Origin: an uncultured Ectothiorhodospiraceae bacterium
GTDB taxonomy: Bacteria > Pseudomonadota > Gammaproteobacteria > XJ16 > Halofilaceae
Reading direction: 5' to 3'
NCBI GenBank assembly: GCA_913055615.1
Contig: CAJXKK010000015.1
Coordinates: 1 to 63,331 of the forward strand
DNA: 63,331 nt
Shown here: positions 33,685 to 42,419 of the stretch, one piece after another
Position numbering within the stretch: the stretch's first letter is position 1
Layout: every line of letters begins with the position of its first letter
Position numbers and translations under genes: made by a program
The notes under the pieces: generated by a model
Databases searched by the model: none
Told to the model about the DNA's origin: nothing
The model's input: only the letters and a program-made list of their open reading frames with translations

Positions 33685-34107
33685 ATGAAATTCGGACTGT
33701 TCAAGACAACACGAGCCACGCATCGGCGCAAACTCGAACGCGAGGGCGAATTCGGTCTGCGGGTAACCGGCGAGAGCTACTACCAGCGCGAACTCGACGG
33801 CATCGCTTGCGGACGAACCACTGAGGGGCATGAATTCGAGAGAAAGGCCGAGATCGTGCTCGACGATCAAAACCGTCACGACCGTAAAGCCGTTCGGGTT
33901 GATATCGACGGGAAAACGGTCGGCTACCTGTCCCGCAGCGATGCGCGCCAATACCGCGAATGGCTCAGGAACCAGGGATACCCGGCGGACGTGACCATGG
34001 AATGCACCGCCCAGATAACAGGGGGCTGGGACCGGGGCCGCAAAGACCGGGGACCTTACGAGGTCCGTCTGGACCTGCCGCCACTGGATCTTTACTGGGC
34101 GGAGTGA
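33685..34107 (+). CDS. HIRAN-domain protein
   Basis: A 140-residue protein. VTGESYYQRELDGIACGRTT, VLDDQNRHDRKAVRVDIDGK and TVGYLSRSDARQYREWL follow the HIRAN domain, a DNA-end or stalled-fork binding module found alone or fused to SNF2 helicases. This stand-alone form has no helicase partner nearby. The start is ATG 33685 (MKFGLFKTT); upstream frame to 33592 is less likely. Confidence 0.7.
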   Translation: MKFGLFKTTRATHRRKLEREGEFGLRVTGESYYQRELDGIACGRTTEGHEFERKAEIVLDDQNRHDRKAVRVDIDGKTVGYLSRSDARQYREWLRNQGYPADVTMECTAQITGGWDRGRKDRGPYEVRLDLPPLDLYWAE

Positions 34108-34139
34108 ATGTACTGATCCCGGGAGCCGCCTGCCCACAC

Positions 34140-35498
34140 TCATCCGAGCGCGTCGGCGACCTGCTCGGCCGCCGCCTGTCCACTCATGTGCGCCCCGCCG
34201 CAGGTAGCGACATAGGCGCCGGCACACGCCTCTCCGGCGAAGAAGATCCGATCGGCCACGGGGGTAGCGATCTCCTCACGGGCAGAGGCCCGCCCCGGAC
34301 GGGCCGCGGAGTAGGCCCCAAGACTGAGCGGATCATCAGCCCACCCGGTGAGCGTACCCCTGACGAACAGCCGGTCGACATCGCTGCCGAACCGCTTGCG
34401 CAACTCGCCCAGCGCGAAATCGATGGCATCATCACGCCCGGCGCGTGACAGCTCCCAACCGAACTCGCCACCAACGAAGCCAACCATCAGATTGGACCCG
34501 GACGGCCAACAACTGAAAAAACAGGCCTCGGCCGGGAGCTCTTCGGATACCCGGTAGGTCAGCCACGAATCCTCGGGCAATCCGAAACGGGTATCAACGA
34601 ACTCCAGCGCGACCTTTGCCAGAAGCCCCATCGGCAGGTCATGGATCGCCTCGCGCTTGCGCTCCGGCAGCGCCGGGTGAAACCGGATGTGCTCCGCGTC
34701 GAGCACACCGGTGGATACCGTGACGATGCACGCGCGCGCCTTCAACGTGCCTTTCGAAGACTTCACCCGCACGCCGCTGCCGCCCCACTCGATCCCGGAA
34801 ACGGCCGTTCCGGTTTCGATGGGCAAATCCTTCGCCATGCGCTCGACAAGGGCTCCATACCCCTGCGCTACGTGATACGTCGGCGCCGCGTCGGCGGCAC
34901 TCCAGTAGTCAATGGTGGAGATCCCGCTGAAGTCCACGCCCATATCCATGGGCCCGATCCAGGTCTGCGCCGTAGCGGCGAAAGGGACCTCGGGCACGAC
35001 CGTCGAAGCGGGCACATCATCGCCGGCCTCGTAAGCGAACCGGATACGGTCATTGATCGTACTGAAGGCCTGCTCGTATTGCTCGTATTCGCGCTCGTCG
35101 GCCTCCCGGTCATCAACGAAAAGCGTATCAGTCGCGTTGGTGTAATCATTGAGGTCAAAGCCATAGCGCTGCACGTACTCCCTGTGCGGATTAACGTTCG
35201 CGCTCGAGAGCCAGGAGGCGCCGTGGTCGAACGGGGAACCGAATGTCCTGCTTTCCGTGAACGCGCGCCCGCCCACCCGATTCGCCGCCTCCAGCATCCG
35301 GACGGTATAGCCCTGTCCCATCAGGGCCCGCGCCGCTGCGATGCCGGCCGCCCCCGCGCCCACGATCACCACATCGGATCCCGAGCCGGCCATCAACCGA
35401 GGCGGCAACATGAGCGCGGCGCCGCCGGCCCCTACACCTCGCAGGAAATCCCTGCGGTTCCATCCCGCTCCCCGAGTCACGATCTCACCTGACGCCAT
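34140..35498 (-). CDS. Tat-exported flavin amine oxidase
   Basis: A 452-residue protein with a twin-arginine leader NRRDFLRGVGAGGAAL (residues 14-29). The FAD Rossmann motif is VVIVGAGAAGIAAARALMGQ (about 43-62), with RVGGRAFTESRT next and the C-terminal FAD motif RIFFAGEACAGAYVATCGGAHMSGQ. It is of monoamine-oxidase/polyamine-oxidase length and is predicted periplasmic. The substrate may be a polyamine or other amine. It stands 3' of the HIRAN gene, convergent with it. Confidence 0.85.
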   Translation of the reverse strand: MASGEIVTRGAGWNRRDFLRGVGAGGAALMLPPRLMAGSGSDVVIVGAGAAGIAAARALMGQGYTVRMLEAANRVGGRAFTESRTFGSPFDHGASWLSSANVNPHREYVQRYGFDLNDYTNATDTLFVDDREADEREYEQYEQAFSTINDRIRFAYEAGDDVPASTVVPEVPFAATAQTWIGPMDMGVDFSGISTIDYWSAADAAPTYHVAQGYGALVERMAKDLPIETGTAVSGIEWGGSGVRVKSSKGTLKARACIVTVSTGVLDAEHIRFHPALPERKREAIHDLPMGLLAKVALEFVDTRFGLPEDSWLTYRVSEELPAEACFFSCWPSGSNLMVGFVGGEFGWELSRAGRDDAIDFALGELRKRFGSDVDRLFVRGTLTGWADDPLSLGAYSAARPGRASAREEIATPVADRIFFAGEACAGAYVATCGGAHMSGQAAAEQVADALG

Positions 35499-35625
35499 GG
35501 ACTACCTCTATTGCTGCGATCGACTGCAGAGAGACTATAGGAAACGACGTTACAGAAAAAACCGCGCCTTATGTGCAGCGGCATGCAACTCTATCGCGCT
35601 TGCATGCGCGTAATGTGACGCGTGT

Positions 35626-36654
35626 CTATGCGCGCGGCCACGTATCGCTCAAACGATATCCCGCCGGCCAGGGATCATCCGGATCCAGCATTTGCTGGTG
35701 GGTACCCGTGACCCAGGCACGACCGCAGATCATGGGAACAATAGCCGGTCGTTCGCTCACGGTCGCCTCGGAATCGATGTGGCACGCGAAACGCGAGCCG
35801 ATGATCGATTCGCCAACGAAGGTCTGCCCGACGGCCAGTTCCCCACGGGCATAGACCACCGCCATGCGCGCGGAGCAACCGGTACCGGTTGGTGAACGAT
35901 CGAGCTTCGCCGGCTTGATGCTGACGGTGTTCCGCCCTACCAGCGCATCGCCTTCCCGTCGCAATGGATCGGTGAACTGACAAAACGAAATATGATCCCA
36001 CCCGGAGAATCCCGGGTGGGAGAACCCAAGCTGTTCGTTGGCCGCATTGGTGATCCGCGCTCCGGTCAACGCCAGTTCGCGTGCATTATCGGGATGCAGA
36101 TCCAGTCCGGCACTGGCCGCATCGACGAGCACGAAGCTGTCACCGCCATATGCGGTATCCACGCTCAGTGTCCCCAGCCCTTCCACCTCCAGCGGCGCAT
36201 CGAGGCGGTCGGCGAACGACGCGACGCTGCGTACGCGAACCCGTTCGACCTGCCCGGCCCGGCAGTCGGCCGAGACCTGCACGATCCCGCCGGGCGCCTC
36301 GAGGACCAGGCGCGTCTCGGGCTCCTGAATCGGCACGATCCCGGTTTCCAGCAGGACCGTCGCCACGCAGATACTGTTGGACCCGGACATTGGCGGCGTG
36401 TCTTCCGGTTCCATGATAATCCACCCCATATCCGCACGCGGATCTTTGGGCGGTACCAGCAGGTTCACATGGCGGAACACGCCGCCGCGGGGTTCGTTAA
36501 GCACGAAATCACGCAATTCACCGTCATGCGCGATGTGCCGCGACTGCTCCCAGAGCGTCTCACCGGGTGGCGGTGCGACGCCGCCGACGATCACGTCGCC
36601 GACCTCACCTTCCGCGTGGCAGCTGACGACATGGATAACCTTGTTGGATCGCAT
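35626..36654 (-). CDS. Proline racemase family enzyme (4-hydroxyproline epimerase or trans-3-hydroxyproline dehydratase)
   Basis: A 342-residue protein of full family length. The first catalytic position, normally Cys in MCGHG, is Ser in [13 protein letters not shown] (about residue 91). The second Cys is present in [14 protein letters not shown] (about residue 257). Ser/Cys or Thr/Cys pairs are reported for dehydratases and some epimerases, while proline racemase has Cys/Cys. [15 protein letters not shown] at the N-terminus fits. It would act on hydroxyproline stereoisomers. The gene upstream is a nucleoside phosphorylase, so context does not decide. Confidence 0.75.
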   Translation of the reverse strand: MRSNKVIHVVSCHAEGEVGDVIVGGVAPPPGETLWEQSRHIAHDGELRDFVLNEPRGGVFRHVNLLVPPKDPRADMGWIIMEPEDTPPMSGSNSICVATVLLETGIVPIQEPETRLVLEAPGGIVQVSADCRAGQVERVRVRSVASFADRLDAPLEVEGLGTLSVDTAYGGDSFVLVDAASAGLDLHPDNARELALTGARITNAANEQLGFSHPGFSGWDHISFCQFTDPLRREGDALVGRNTVSIKPAKLDRSPTGTGCSARMAVVYARGELAVGQTFVGESIIGSRFACHIDSEATVSERPAIVPMICGRAWVTGTHQQMLDPDDPWPAGYRLSDTWPRA

Positions 36655-36875
36655 TCAACGTCTCCCATCTAAATGGGTTTCCGATAACAAGGACCACGGG
36701 CCCGATATGCCTGCGTTCGACGATGGCGCCCCGACTTTACACCGTGAAGATTCCGGAGCGTTCATTGAAGAGCTTGTCGGGATACGTGAAAAGTGGCGAT
36801 GGGAGAATCGCGCCAGTAATCGGGGAATCCGCCGTGAATACCGGCGACTGCATCCATGGCAGCGGGTGGGCAGTA

Positions 36876-37676
36876 TCAGACCACCCCGTCCAGTGCAAGG
36901 CGCGCACATGTGATCACCCGCAGTGTCGCCGCGACACCATCGGCTTCCCCTTTTTCGAAGTCGCCCTCGACGGCACCCATCTGATTGGTAACGTGCGCGA
37001 AACAGACAATCGGCAGATCGTTTCTCCAGGCCAGCGCATACAGTGCGGCGGCCTCCATTTCGACGGCGAGCAAACCCCGTTTCCGCATCGTCTCGATCGC
37101 CTCTTCGGTCTCGCGAAACGGGGCATCAGTCGTCCACCCGGCACCGCGTACGACATCCACCCCGGAATCCGCAAAGGCGCCGTCCAGAAGCGCGATCATC
37201 GACTGCGGTGCGGTGCTGTAAGTCGCCGGCGGGAGATAATGATAACTGGTGCCCTCATCGCGCAACGCCGATTCGATGAGAACAAAATACGGCGGCTGCT
37301 GCACCTCGAGCAATTGCCCGGCCGAGGTGACGCTGATCAACAACTGACATCCACTCGCGAACAGCTCCTCGGCGACCAGCACCGCGAACGGTGCCCCCAC
37401 GGCACAGCCGACCACACCGACGGTGGAGCCTTCATGTTCGAAGACGTGCAGGTCCGTGTGGTAACAGGCCCAGCCCGCGTGCTTCCGGGATCGGCCCTGC
37501 GTCTGCAGCCACCGCACTACGTCACCGTCCGGATCGAGCACACACAGCGCCGGGACCGATTCGCCCGTGGTCCCCTTCTGGCGACGCGCTTCGCGCAGGA
37601 GACTGTCCGGCGTAAACGCCGAGGGCGAGTCGTAGTATTTATCCGCCACGATGGGCGGCTCAGTCTCGTCGCGCAT
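36876..37676 (-). CDS. Purine/uridine phosphorylase family protein
   Basis: A 266-residue protein of the PNP/UDP phosphorylase superfamily. VGVVGCAVGAPFAVLVAEEL (about residues 82-101) is the phosphate-binding region, LISVTSAGQL follows, and RGLLAVEMEAAALYALAWRN (about residues 203-222) is the ribose/base-binding signature. It cleaves nucleosides with phosphate; the base preference is unclear. It starts at ATG 37676; the segment upstream to 37724 is arginine-rich and less likely. Confidence 0.75.
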   Translation of the reverse strand: MRDETEPPIVADKYYDSPSAFTPDSLLREARRQKGTTGESVPALCVLDPDGDVVRWLQTQGRSRKHAGWACYHTDLHVFEHEGSTVGVVGCAVGAPFAVLVAEELFASGCQLLISVTSAGQLLEVQQPPYFVLIESALRDEGTSYHYLPPATYSTAPQSMIALLDGAFADSGVDVVRGAGWTTDAPFRETEEAIETMRKRGLLAVEMEAAALYALAWRNDLPIVCFAHVTNQMGAVEGDFEKGEADGVAATLRVITCARLALDGVV

Positions 37677-37908
37677 ATCGGCTCCCGGCCAGGCTCGTCG
37701 CGGAATCCGCCGCTGCGTGCGCACGGATCATTGGGCGCCGATGGTACCAGGACACCCGCACCGATGGGCGCTGCTCGTGTTCGTCTCACGCAGGCGGCGG
37801 AAGCAGGCTCCGGGATTCAGGCCGGCGATGACGCGGGCATCACATCCCGATTCCATGCACGGCCAGCCGCGACTGGCAGTTCATGCGATCGATCCCCGAC
37901 GGCCTTAC

Positions 37909-38571
37909 TCAGGATGCAGCCCGGCACGTCACGTAGTGGATCTCGACCTCATCACCGAATTCCTCGTTCTCCGGTAGATACGGCATGGGATCCGATATCG
38001 TTATCCCGGTCAGCAGGCCCTCCCGCTCCAGCGCCGCAAGGGTGTCGCCGAAGCGACGCTCTTCGAACAGGTGATCGCGCTGTGTCAATACCATACAGCC
38101 GCCAGGCTTCAATAATCGGCGGAATTCCCGAAGGGTGGCTTCACTGTTCGGCAGGTAGGTCATGACACCGACACATACCAGACCATCATAGAGACCGTCA
38201 GCGTACGGCCATGGCAGTTGCTGCATATCGACATGCGCGAGATCGCGGTACACGCCGTATTCACGCGCGAATTCGAGCGAACGCGCCGATACATCCATAC
38301 CGTCGATCGTGGTAAAGCCGGCCGCGGCGAGCGCCCGCCCGCTCAACCCCGTGCCGCAACCCGCATCGAGGATCACCGCTCCCGGCGCCAGTTCGGCCCG
38401 CAGCCGCCCGGCTACCTGCTCCGGCGCATCATAGCGCCACTGATTGAGCGTCCGATCGTAGTCATCCGCCCAGTTGTCGTAGTACTCGGCGACGGACTCA
38501 CTGTCCCTCGGCAGGTCGCGCAGCCCCGCATGATTCGATGTATCGTCCGGATTCACGTATATGACCCCCAT
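37909..38571 (-). CDS. Class I SAM-dependent methyltransferase
   Basis: A 220-residue protein. The region SVAEYYDNWADDYDRTLNQW is followed by motif I VILDAGCGTGLSGRALAAAG (about residues 67-86), then IDGMDVSARSLEFAREYG, DMQQLPWPYADGLYDGLVCV and LKPGGCMVLTQRD. This resembles the WBSCR27-like group. Whether the substrate is a small molecule or a protein is unknown. It is divergent from rpfF, with about 340 bases between them. Confidence 0.8.
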   Translation of the reverse strand: MGVIYVNPDDTSNHAGLRDLPRDSESVAEYYDNWADDYDRTLNQWRYDAPEQVAGRLRAELAPGAVILDAGCGTGLSGRALAAAGFTTIDGMDVSARSLEFAREYGVYRDLAHVDMQQLPWPYADGLYDGLVCVGVMTYLPNSEATLREFRRLLKPGGCMVLTQRDHLFEERRFGDTLAALEREGLLTGITISDPMPYLPENEEFGDEVEIHYVTCRAAS

Positions 38572-38912
38572 CGTTTTCGAGACATGAACTCACATCTTTA
38601 CATTCCGGACCCAACATTCCGAAATCGAGAAAATCCACGACCGCAATCCGTGTAAGCGCTTATTCGGGACGCCCTGGTACACCGGCGTCCCGCCAGTGGC
38701 ACGGATGGATCAGCACCTCGGCGAGCGCGATTGACAGCCTCACCCACGGACTCGCCCTTTTCGGCCCGGTTGTGACGCGGTTTACTCCCCGGACAGCGCC
38801 TGGGTTATGCTTGCCCCGAGCGTCTCCGGTCGACCGTGCGTCGCATCGGACGGCGCGGCACCCGCTTGCCTCCCGCCGGTCCATTCAAAAAAACCCAGTA
38901 TGGAGCCTTACC
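38572..38912. promoter_or_regulatory. Divergent promoter region upstream of rpfF
   Basis: This 341-base region has no gene. A possible promoter for rpfF is TTTACT (38781-38786) with TTATGC (38805-38810), spaced 18 bases, about 100 bases before the rpfF ATG. TTGACA at 38731-38736 lacks a good -10. No strong palindrome was seen, so the regulator cannot be guessed. Confidence 0.35.
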
Positions 38913-39800
38913 ATGGATAATCTCGTCAACTTCCCGACCATCGAGCGTCTCTCCGCCGATCAGGCCACCGTCCACGTGGACCCCGAAGCCGGGGCATCGA
39001 TACTCGCGATGCATCCCAGTCCCCGGCCGAGCTTTACGCCTGGATTGCTGGCGGATATCGATCAGTGGCGTGCCTCGGTAGCCGAACTTGGCAATCGAGA
39101 AATACCGGACACCGGTCAATCGGCGATCCGCTACGCGGTGCTGACATCCGCCATGCCGGACATATTCAACTTCGGCGGCGACCTGAATCGCTTCGTCGAA
39201 CTGATCCGGGCCGGTGATCGAGACGGCCTCATGGACTATGCACTTGCGTGCATTCGTGCCACGCATTCATTCTCCTGCGGCTTCGGTGCGCCCGTGACCT
39301 CGATCGCCCTGGTGCAGGGACGTGCCCAGGGGGGGGGCTTCGAGGCCGCTCTGGCCGCGAACGTACTCATCGCCGAGCGCGGCACGCAGATGGGCTTCCC
39401 CGAGGTGCTGTTCAATCTGTTCCCGGGGATGGGCGCGTACAGCTTCCTGTCGCGAAAGATCGCACCGTCGATCGCCGAGCGCCTGATCCTCAGCGGCACA
39501 CTCTATGAGGCGGAAGATCTGTACGAGATGGGCGTAGTCGACGTGCTGGCCGAGGCCGGCGAAGGTGAACAGACGCTGCGGGCGTACATGCGGGACGCCG
39601 ACAAACACCACCATGTCCACGGCCTGATGAACCGGATACGGGCGACACACACGCGTGTGCCGTTCGAGGAACTCCGCGACATCACGGAACTGTGGGTGGA
39701 CTCGGCACTACGACTGGACGAGCGCAATATCCGAACGATGGAGCGGCTCGTGCGCGCTCAGGATCGCCGGATCGGCGAAGGGGTGCGCCAGGCCAACTGA
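38913..39800 (+). CDS. rpfF: DSF synthase RpfF (crotonase family)
   Basis: A 295-residue protein, similar in length to Xanthomonas RpfF (289). Both catalytic glutamates of RpfF are present and 20 residues apart as expected: Glu144 in AQGGGFEAALAANV and Glu164 in QMGFPEVLFNLFPGMGAYSF, a signature specific to the RpfF group. RpfF makes cis-2-unsaturated fatty acid signals from acyl-ACP. The next genes encode an RpfG-like receiver protein and an RpfC sensor. ATG 38913 is placed by homology to family starts. A run of nine G lies just before Glu144. Confidence 0.9.
   Translation: MDNLVNFPTIERLSADQATVHVDPEAGASILAMHPSPRPSFTPGLLADIDQWRASVAELGNREIPDTGQSAIRYAVLTSAMPDIFNFGGDLNRFVELIRAGDRDGLMDYALACIRATHSFSCGFGAPVTSIALVQGRAQGGGFEAALAANVLIAERGTQMGFPEVLFNLFPGMGAYSFLSRKIAPSIAERLILSGTLYEAEDLYEMGVVDVLAEAGEGEQTLRAYMRDADKHHHVHGLMNRIRATHTRVPFEELRDITELWVDSALRLDERNIRTMERLVRAQDRRIGEGVRQAN
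39329..39337 (+). repeat. Homopolymer of nine G inside rpfF
   Basis: Nine consecutive G form the codons for the GGG loop directly before catalytic Glu144. One-base slippage would frame-shift the enzyme at its active site. Only one other G9 run was noticed, at 27795-27803, in non-coding DNA. Confidence 0.6.
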
Positions 39801-39994
39801 GTCGACTCGTCCCGGATGCGGGACCGGCTGAGCCGACCGCCGATCGGCCGGCCGGTCCCACGAAAGGGCCAGTCGTCACAAATTTTGTCGCCCCCCCGAG
39901 GTTGGGAGTAATCTCTCATTGATGCAGCGGGCAGGCGCGCATCATCGGGTTCCCGGCACCCGTATTATTGCCGGCGCCGACGGATGCTTATGGC

Positions 39995-42310
39995 ATGCCG
40001 AACGTCGTAATCGTCGACGACCAAGCTACCGACCGCCACATCCTCGAGCGGATGATCCGCAATCTCGCGGACGACCTCGCGGTGCACACCTTCTGTCATG
40101 CGCAGCAGGCGCTGGCCTGGCTGGGGAATAACCAACCCGATCTGATCCTCGTCGATTACCGCATGCCCGATGTCGACGGCATGGCGTTTATCGAAGGACT
40201 GAACGACATACCTGCCTGCGCCGGTATCCCGATCGTCGTCATCACAATCGTGGATGATTCGGACCTGCGCTATCGCGCGCTCGAGGCGGGGGCGACGGAT
40301 TTCCTGACCAAGCCGCTCGATCTCCAGGAGTGCCAGGCCCGCTGCCGCAACCTGCTTACGCTGCGGCGCCAGCAGATCACCATCTCCCGGCACGCGGAGA
40401 ATCTTGCCGAGGCACGCCGCCGTACCAGCCGGGCGCTGCAGATGTTGAGTACCGGCAACCAACTGCTCGTGGGCACTCGATCCGAGCCCGAGCTGCTCCA
40501 GGGCATGTGCCGGATCATTGCCGAACAGGCCGGCTATCCATTGGTCCGCGTCGGCCTCTGGGATGACAGTGAACACCTCCACGAGGCCGCATGCGTACCG
40601 GTCGGCACGAACGTCGACCCTGTCGCCCTGTCTGGACCGAAGTTCTCGGCACTGGCCGCGAACGTGCGCGCGAGCGGCCGGCCGCGGCTGCTGAACGAGC
40701 TGGCCGACGCTCAGGGCGACGCGGCACCGTGGGTGCAACATCTCCATGCGGGCGGCTTCCGCTCTGCCAGCCTCCTGCCGATCCACATCGAGGGGCTCGT
40801 GGATGGCGTCCTCGCGGTCGCGGCACGCGATCCCGCGGCCTTCGATCAGGAGGAAACGGAACTGCTTGAGCGCACGGCCGGCAATCTGGGCTACGGCCTG
40901 GCGGCGAGACGGACACAGCGTGCCCGCGACCGGGCGGAACGCGAGTGCCGCTACCTGACGCATTTCGATCGTCTTACCGGACTGCCGAACCGCAACCGGC
41001 TGCTCCAACGGATGCGGGAACTCAACGAGTGCGAACTCCCGAGGCCGGCCGTGGCGGTGTTGGTCATCAACCTGGATCGGTTCAAGGTCGTCAACAATAC
41101 GACGGGACACGAGGCCGGTGACCAGCTCCTGCGCCATGCGGTTCAGCGATTGCAGACCGTGGTGCGATCAAGCGACCTGCTCGCCCGCCAGGCGGGCGAC
41201 GAATTCATCCTGCTGATACAGGAAATCGGTGGTGACGGGGTGCGCGACGCTGAGGACGCACTCGAGGCACGGGCCTCCCGCACCGCGCAGCGGATAATCG
41301 AGACGATGCGCCGACCGATCGAACTGGCCGGATACGAATACTATATCGGCGCCAGTGTCGGCATCAGCCGGGTGGAGGCGGGCGGCGCCGAAGACCTGTC
41401 AGCGACGCTTCGCCAGGCGGACACGGCCATGCGCCAGGCCAAGGAAGCCGGCGGCAATTCCCACGCCTTCTACCACGGCGGACTGACCGAGCGTCACACT
41501 CGGCGACTGTCCATGGAGTCCCGGCTGCGGCGCGCTATCGACCAGGACGGGTTCGTGCTGCATTACCAGCCGATCGTCGAGCTCGGCGCAGGCGCACCCG
41601 TGGGTGTCGAGGCACTGGTCCGCTGGCCCCAGGAGGACGGCTCAGTGCTCGCGCCCGATGCCTTTATCCCGCTGGCCGAGGAGACCGGTCTCATGGAACG
41701 ACTGGGCCGACTGGTGTTCGAGTCGGCGTGCCGGCAGGCGCGGGCATGGGAAGACGAAGGCCTGCGGCCGTATATGTCGGTCAACCTCTCCGTGCACCAG
41801 TTGCTGCTACCCCGTCTGCCCCACGAATTCGCGGACATCATGGCGGCCTGGGGGGCGACGCCCGAGCGTTTCGAACTGGAGGTGACCGAGAGTGTGATGA
41901 TGACCGACCCGACCCGTACCGAACATATCATCCGCACACTCCACGACCGGGGCATGGGGATCGCGCTCGACGATTTCGGGATCGGCTATTCATCGCTGAG
42001 CCGGCTCAAGCATCTCCCGATCACGACCCTCAAGATCGACAAGGAATTCGTGCTCGGTCTGTCCAGCGACCCGTCCGAGCACACCATCGTGCGCAGTATC
42101 GTGCAGTTGGCGGGCAACCTCCGCGTACGGGCCGTGGCCGAAGGCATCGAGACCGCGGAACAGCACCAGGCGCTACAGTCCATGGGCTGCCGCTACGGTC
42201 AGGGGTTCCACTTCAGCAAACCACTCCCGGCCGAGCGGATGCGGGATCTGCTGGCCACCGGGGCTGAAAAGCACCCACACTCCGTTCGTGACGGCCAGCG
42301 ATCACGATAA
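39995..42310 (+). CDS. Response regulator REC-GAF-GGDEF-EAL
   Basis: A 771-residue protein. The receiver (residues 1-120) begins PNVVIVDDQATDRHILERMI with Asp54 in ILVDYRMPDVDG and Lys in FLTKPLDL, much like RpfG. GAF spans about 145-305. GGDEF (about 325-485) has AGDEF at residue 400 and an RSSD inhibitory site five residues before it. EAL (about 505-760) has EALVRW at 539, NLSVHQL, DDFGIGYSSL, LKIDKEF and GQGFHFSKPL, so hydrolysis of c-di-GMP is expected. It sits between rpfF and rpfC, the place of RpfG, but lacks HD-GYP. Start ATG 39995; upstream frame is weak. Confidence 0.88.
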   Translation: MPNVVIVDDQATDRHILERMIRNLADDLAVHTFCHAQQALAWLGNNQPDLILVDYRMPDVDGMAFIEGLNDIPACAGIPIVVITIVDDSDLRYRALEAGATDFLTKPLDLQECQARCRNLLTLRRQQITISRHAENLAEARRRTSRALQMLSTGNQLLVGTRSEPELLQGMCRIIAEQAGYPLVRVGLWDDSEHLHEAACVPVGTNVDPVALSGPKFSALAANVRASGRPRLLNELADAQGDAAPWVQHLHAGGFRSASLLPIHIEGLVDGVLAVAARDPAAFDQEETELLERTAGNLGYGLAARRTQRARDRAERECRYLTHFDRLTGLPNRNRLLQRMRELNECELPRPAVAVLVINLDRFKVVNNTTGHEAGDQLLRHAVQRLQTVVRSSDLLARQAGDEFILLIQEIGGDGVRDAEDALEARASRTAQRIIETMRRPIELAGYEYYIGASVGISRVEAGGAEDLSATLRQADTAMRQAKEAGGNSHAFYHGGLTERHTRRLSMESRLRRAIDQDGFVLHYQPIVELGAGAPVGVEALVRWPQEDGSVLAPDAFIPLAEETGLMERLGRLVFESACRQARAWEDEGLRPYMSVNLSVHQLLLPRLPHEFADIMAAWGATPERFELEVTESVMMTDPTRTEHIIRTLHDRGMGIALDDFGIGYSSLSRLKHLPITTLKIDKEFVLGLSSDPSEHTIVRSIVQLAGNLRVRAVAEGIETAEQHQALQSMGCRYGQGFHFSKPLPAERMRDLLATGAEKHPHSVRDGQRSR

Positions 42311-42385
42311 TCGGGCACCCCGGGTACAATCCACGCTCGGCCGCGCCCGGCAGCACAATCCGCGGCACAATTTTTGCTGAAGATT

Positions 42386-42399
42386 TGATGGGCCCATCA
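42386..42399. promoter_or_regulatory. Perfect palindrome upstream of rpfC
   Basis: TGATGGGCCCATCA is a perfect 14-base palindrome 20 bases before the rpfC start, between the GGDEF-EAL gene and rpfC. It could be an operator for internal regulation of rpfC or a short translational hairpin; the sequence alone does not say. Confidence 0.4.
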
Positions 42400-42419
42400 T
42401 AAGGATTTCGATTCCCGCC

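Noticed and set aside
40591-40916. Long arginine-rich frames opposite or beside real genes throughout the window
   Set aside because: They are out-of-frame shadows of high-GC genes, with Arg/Pro/Ala-rich sequence and no motifs.
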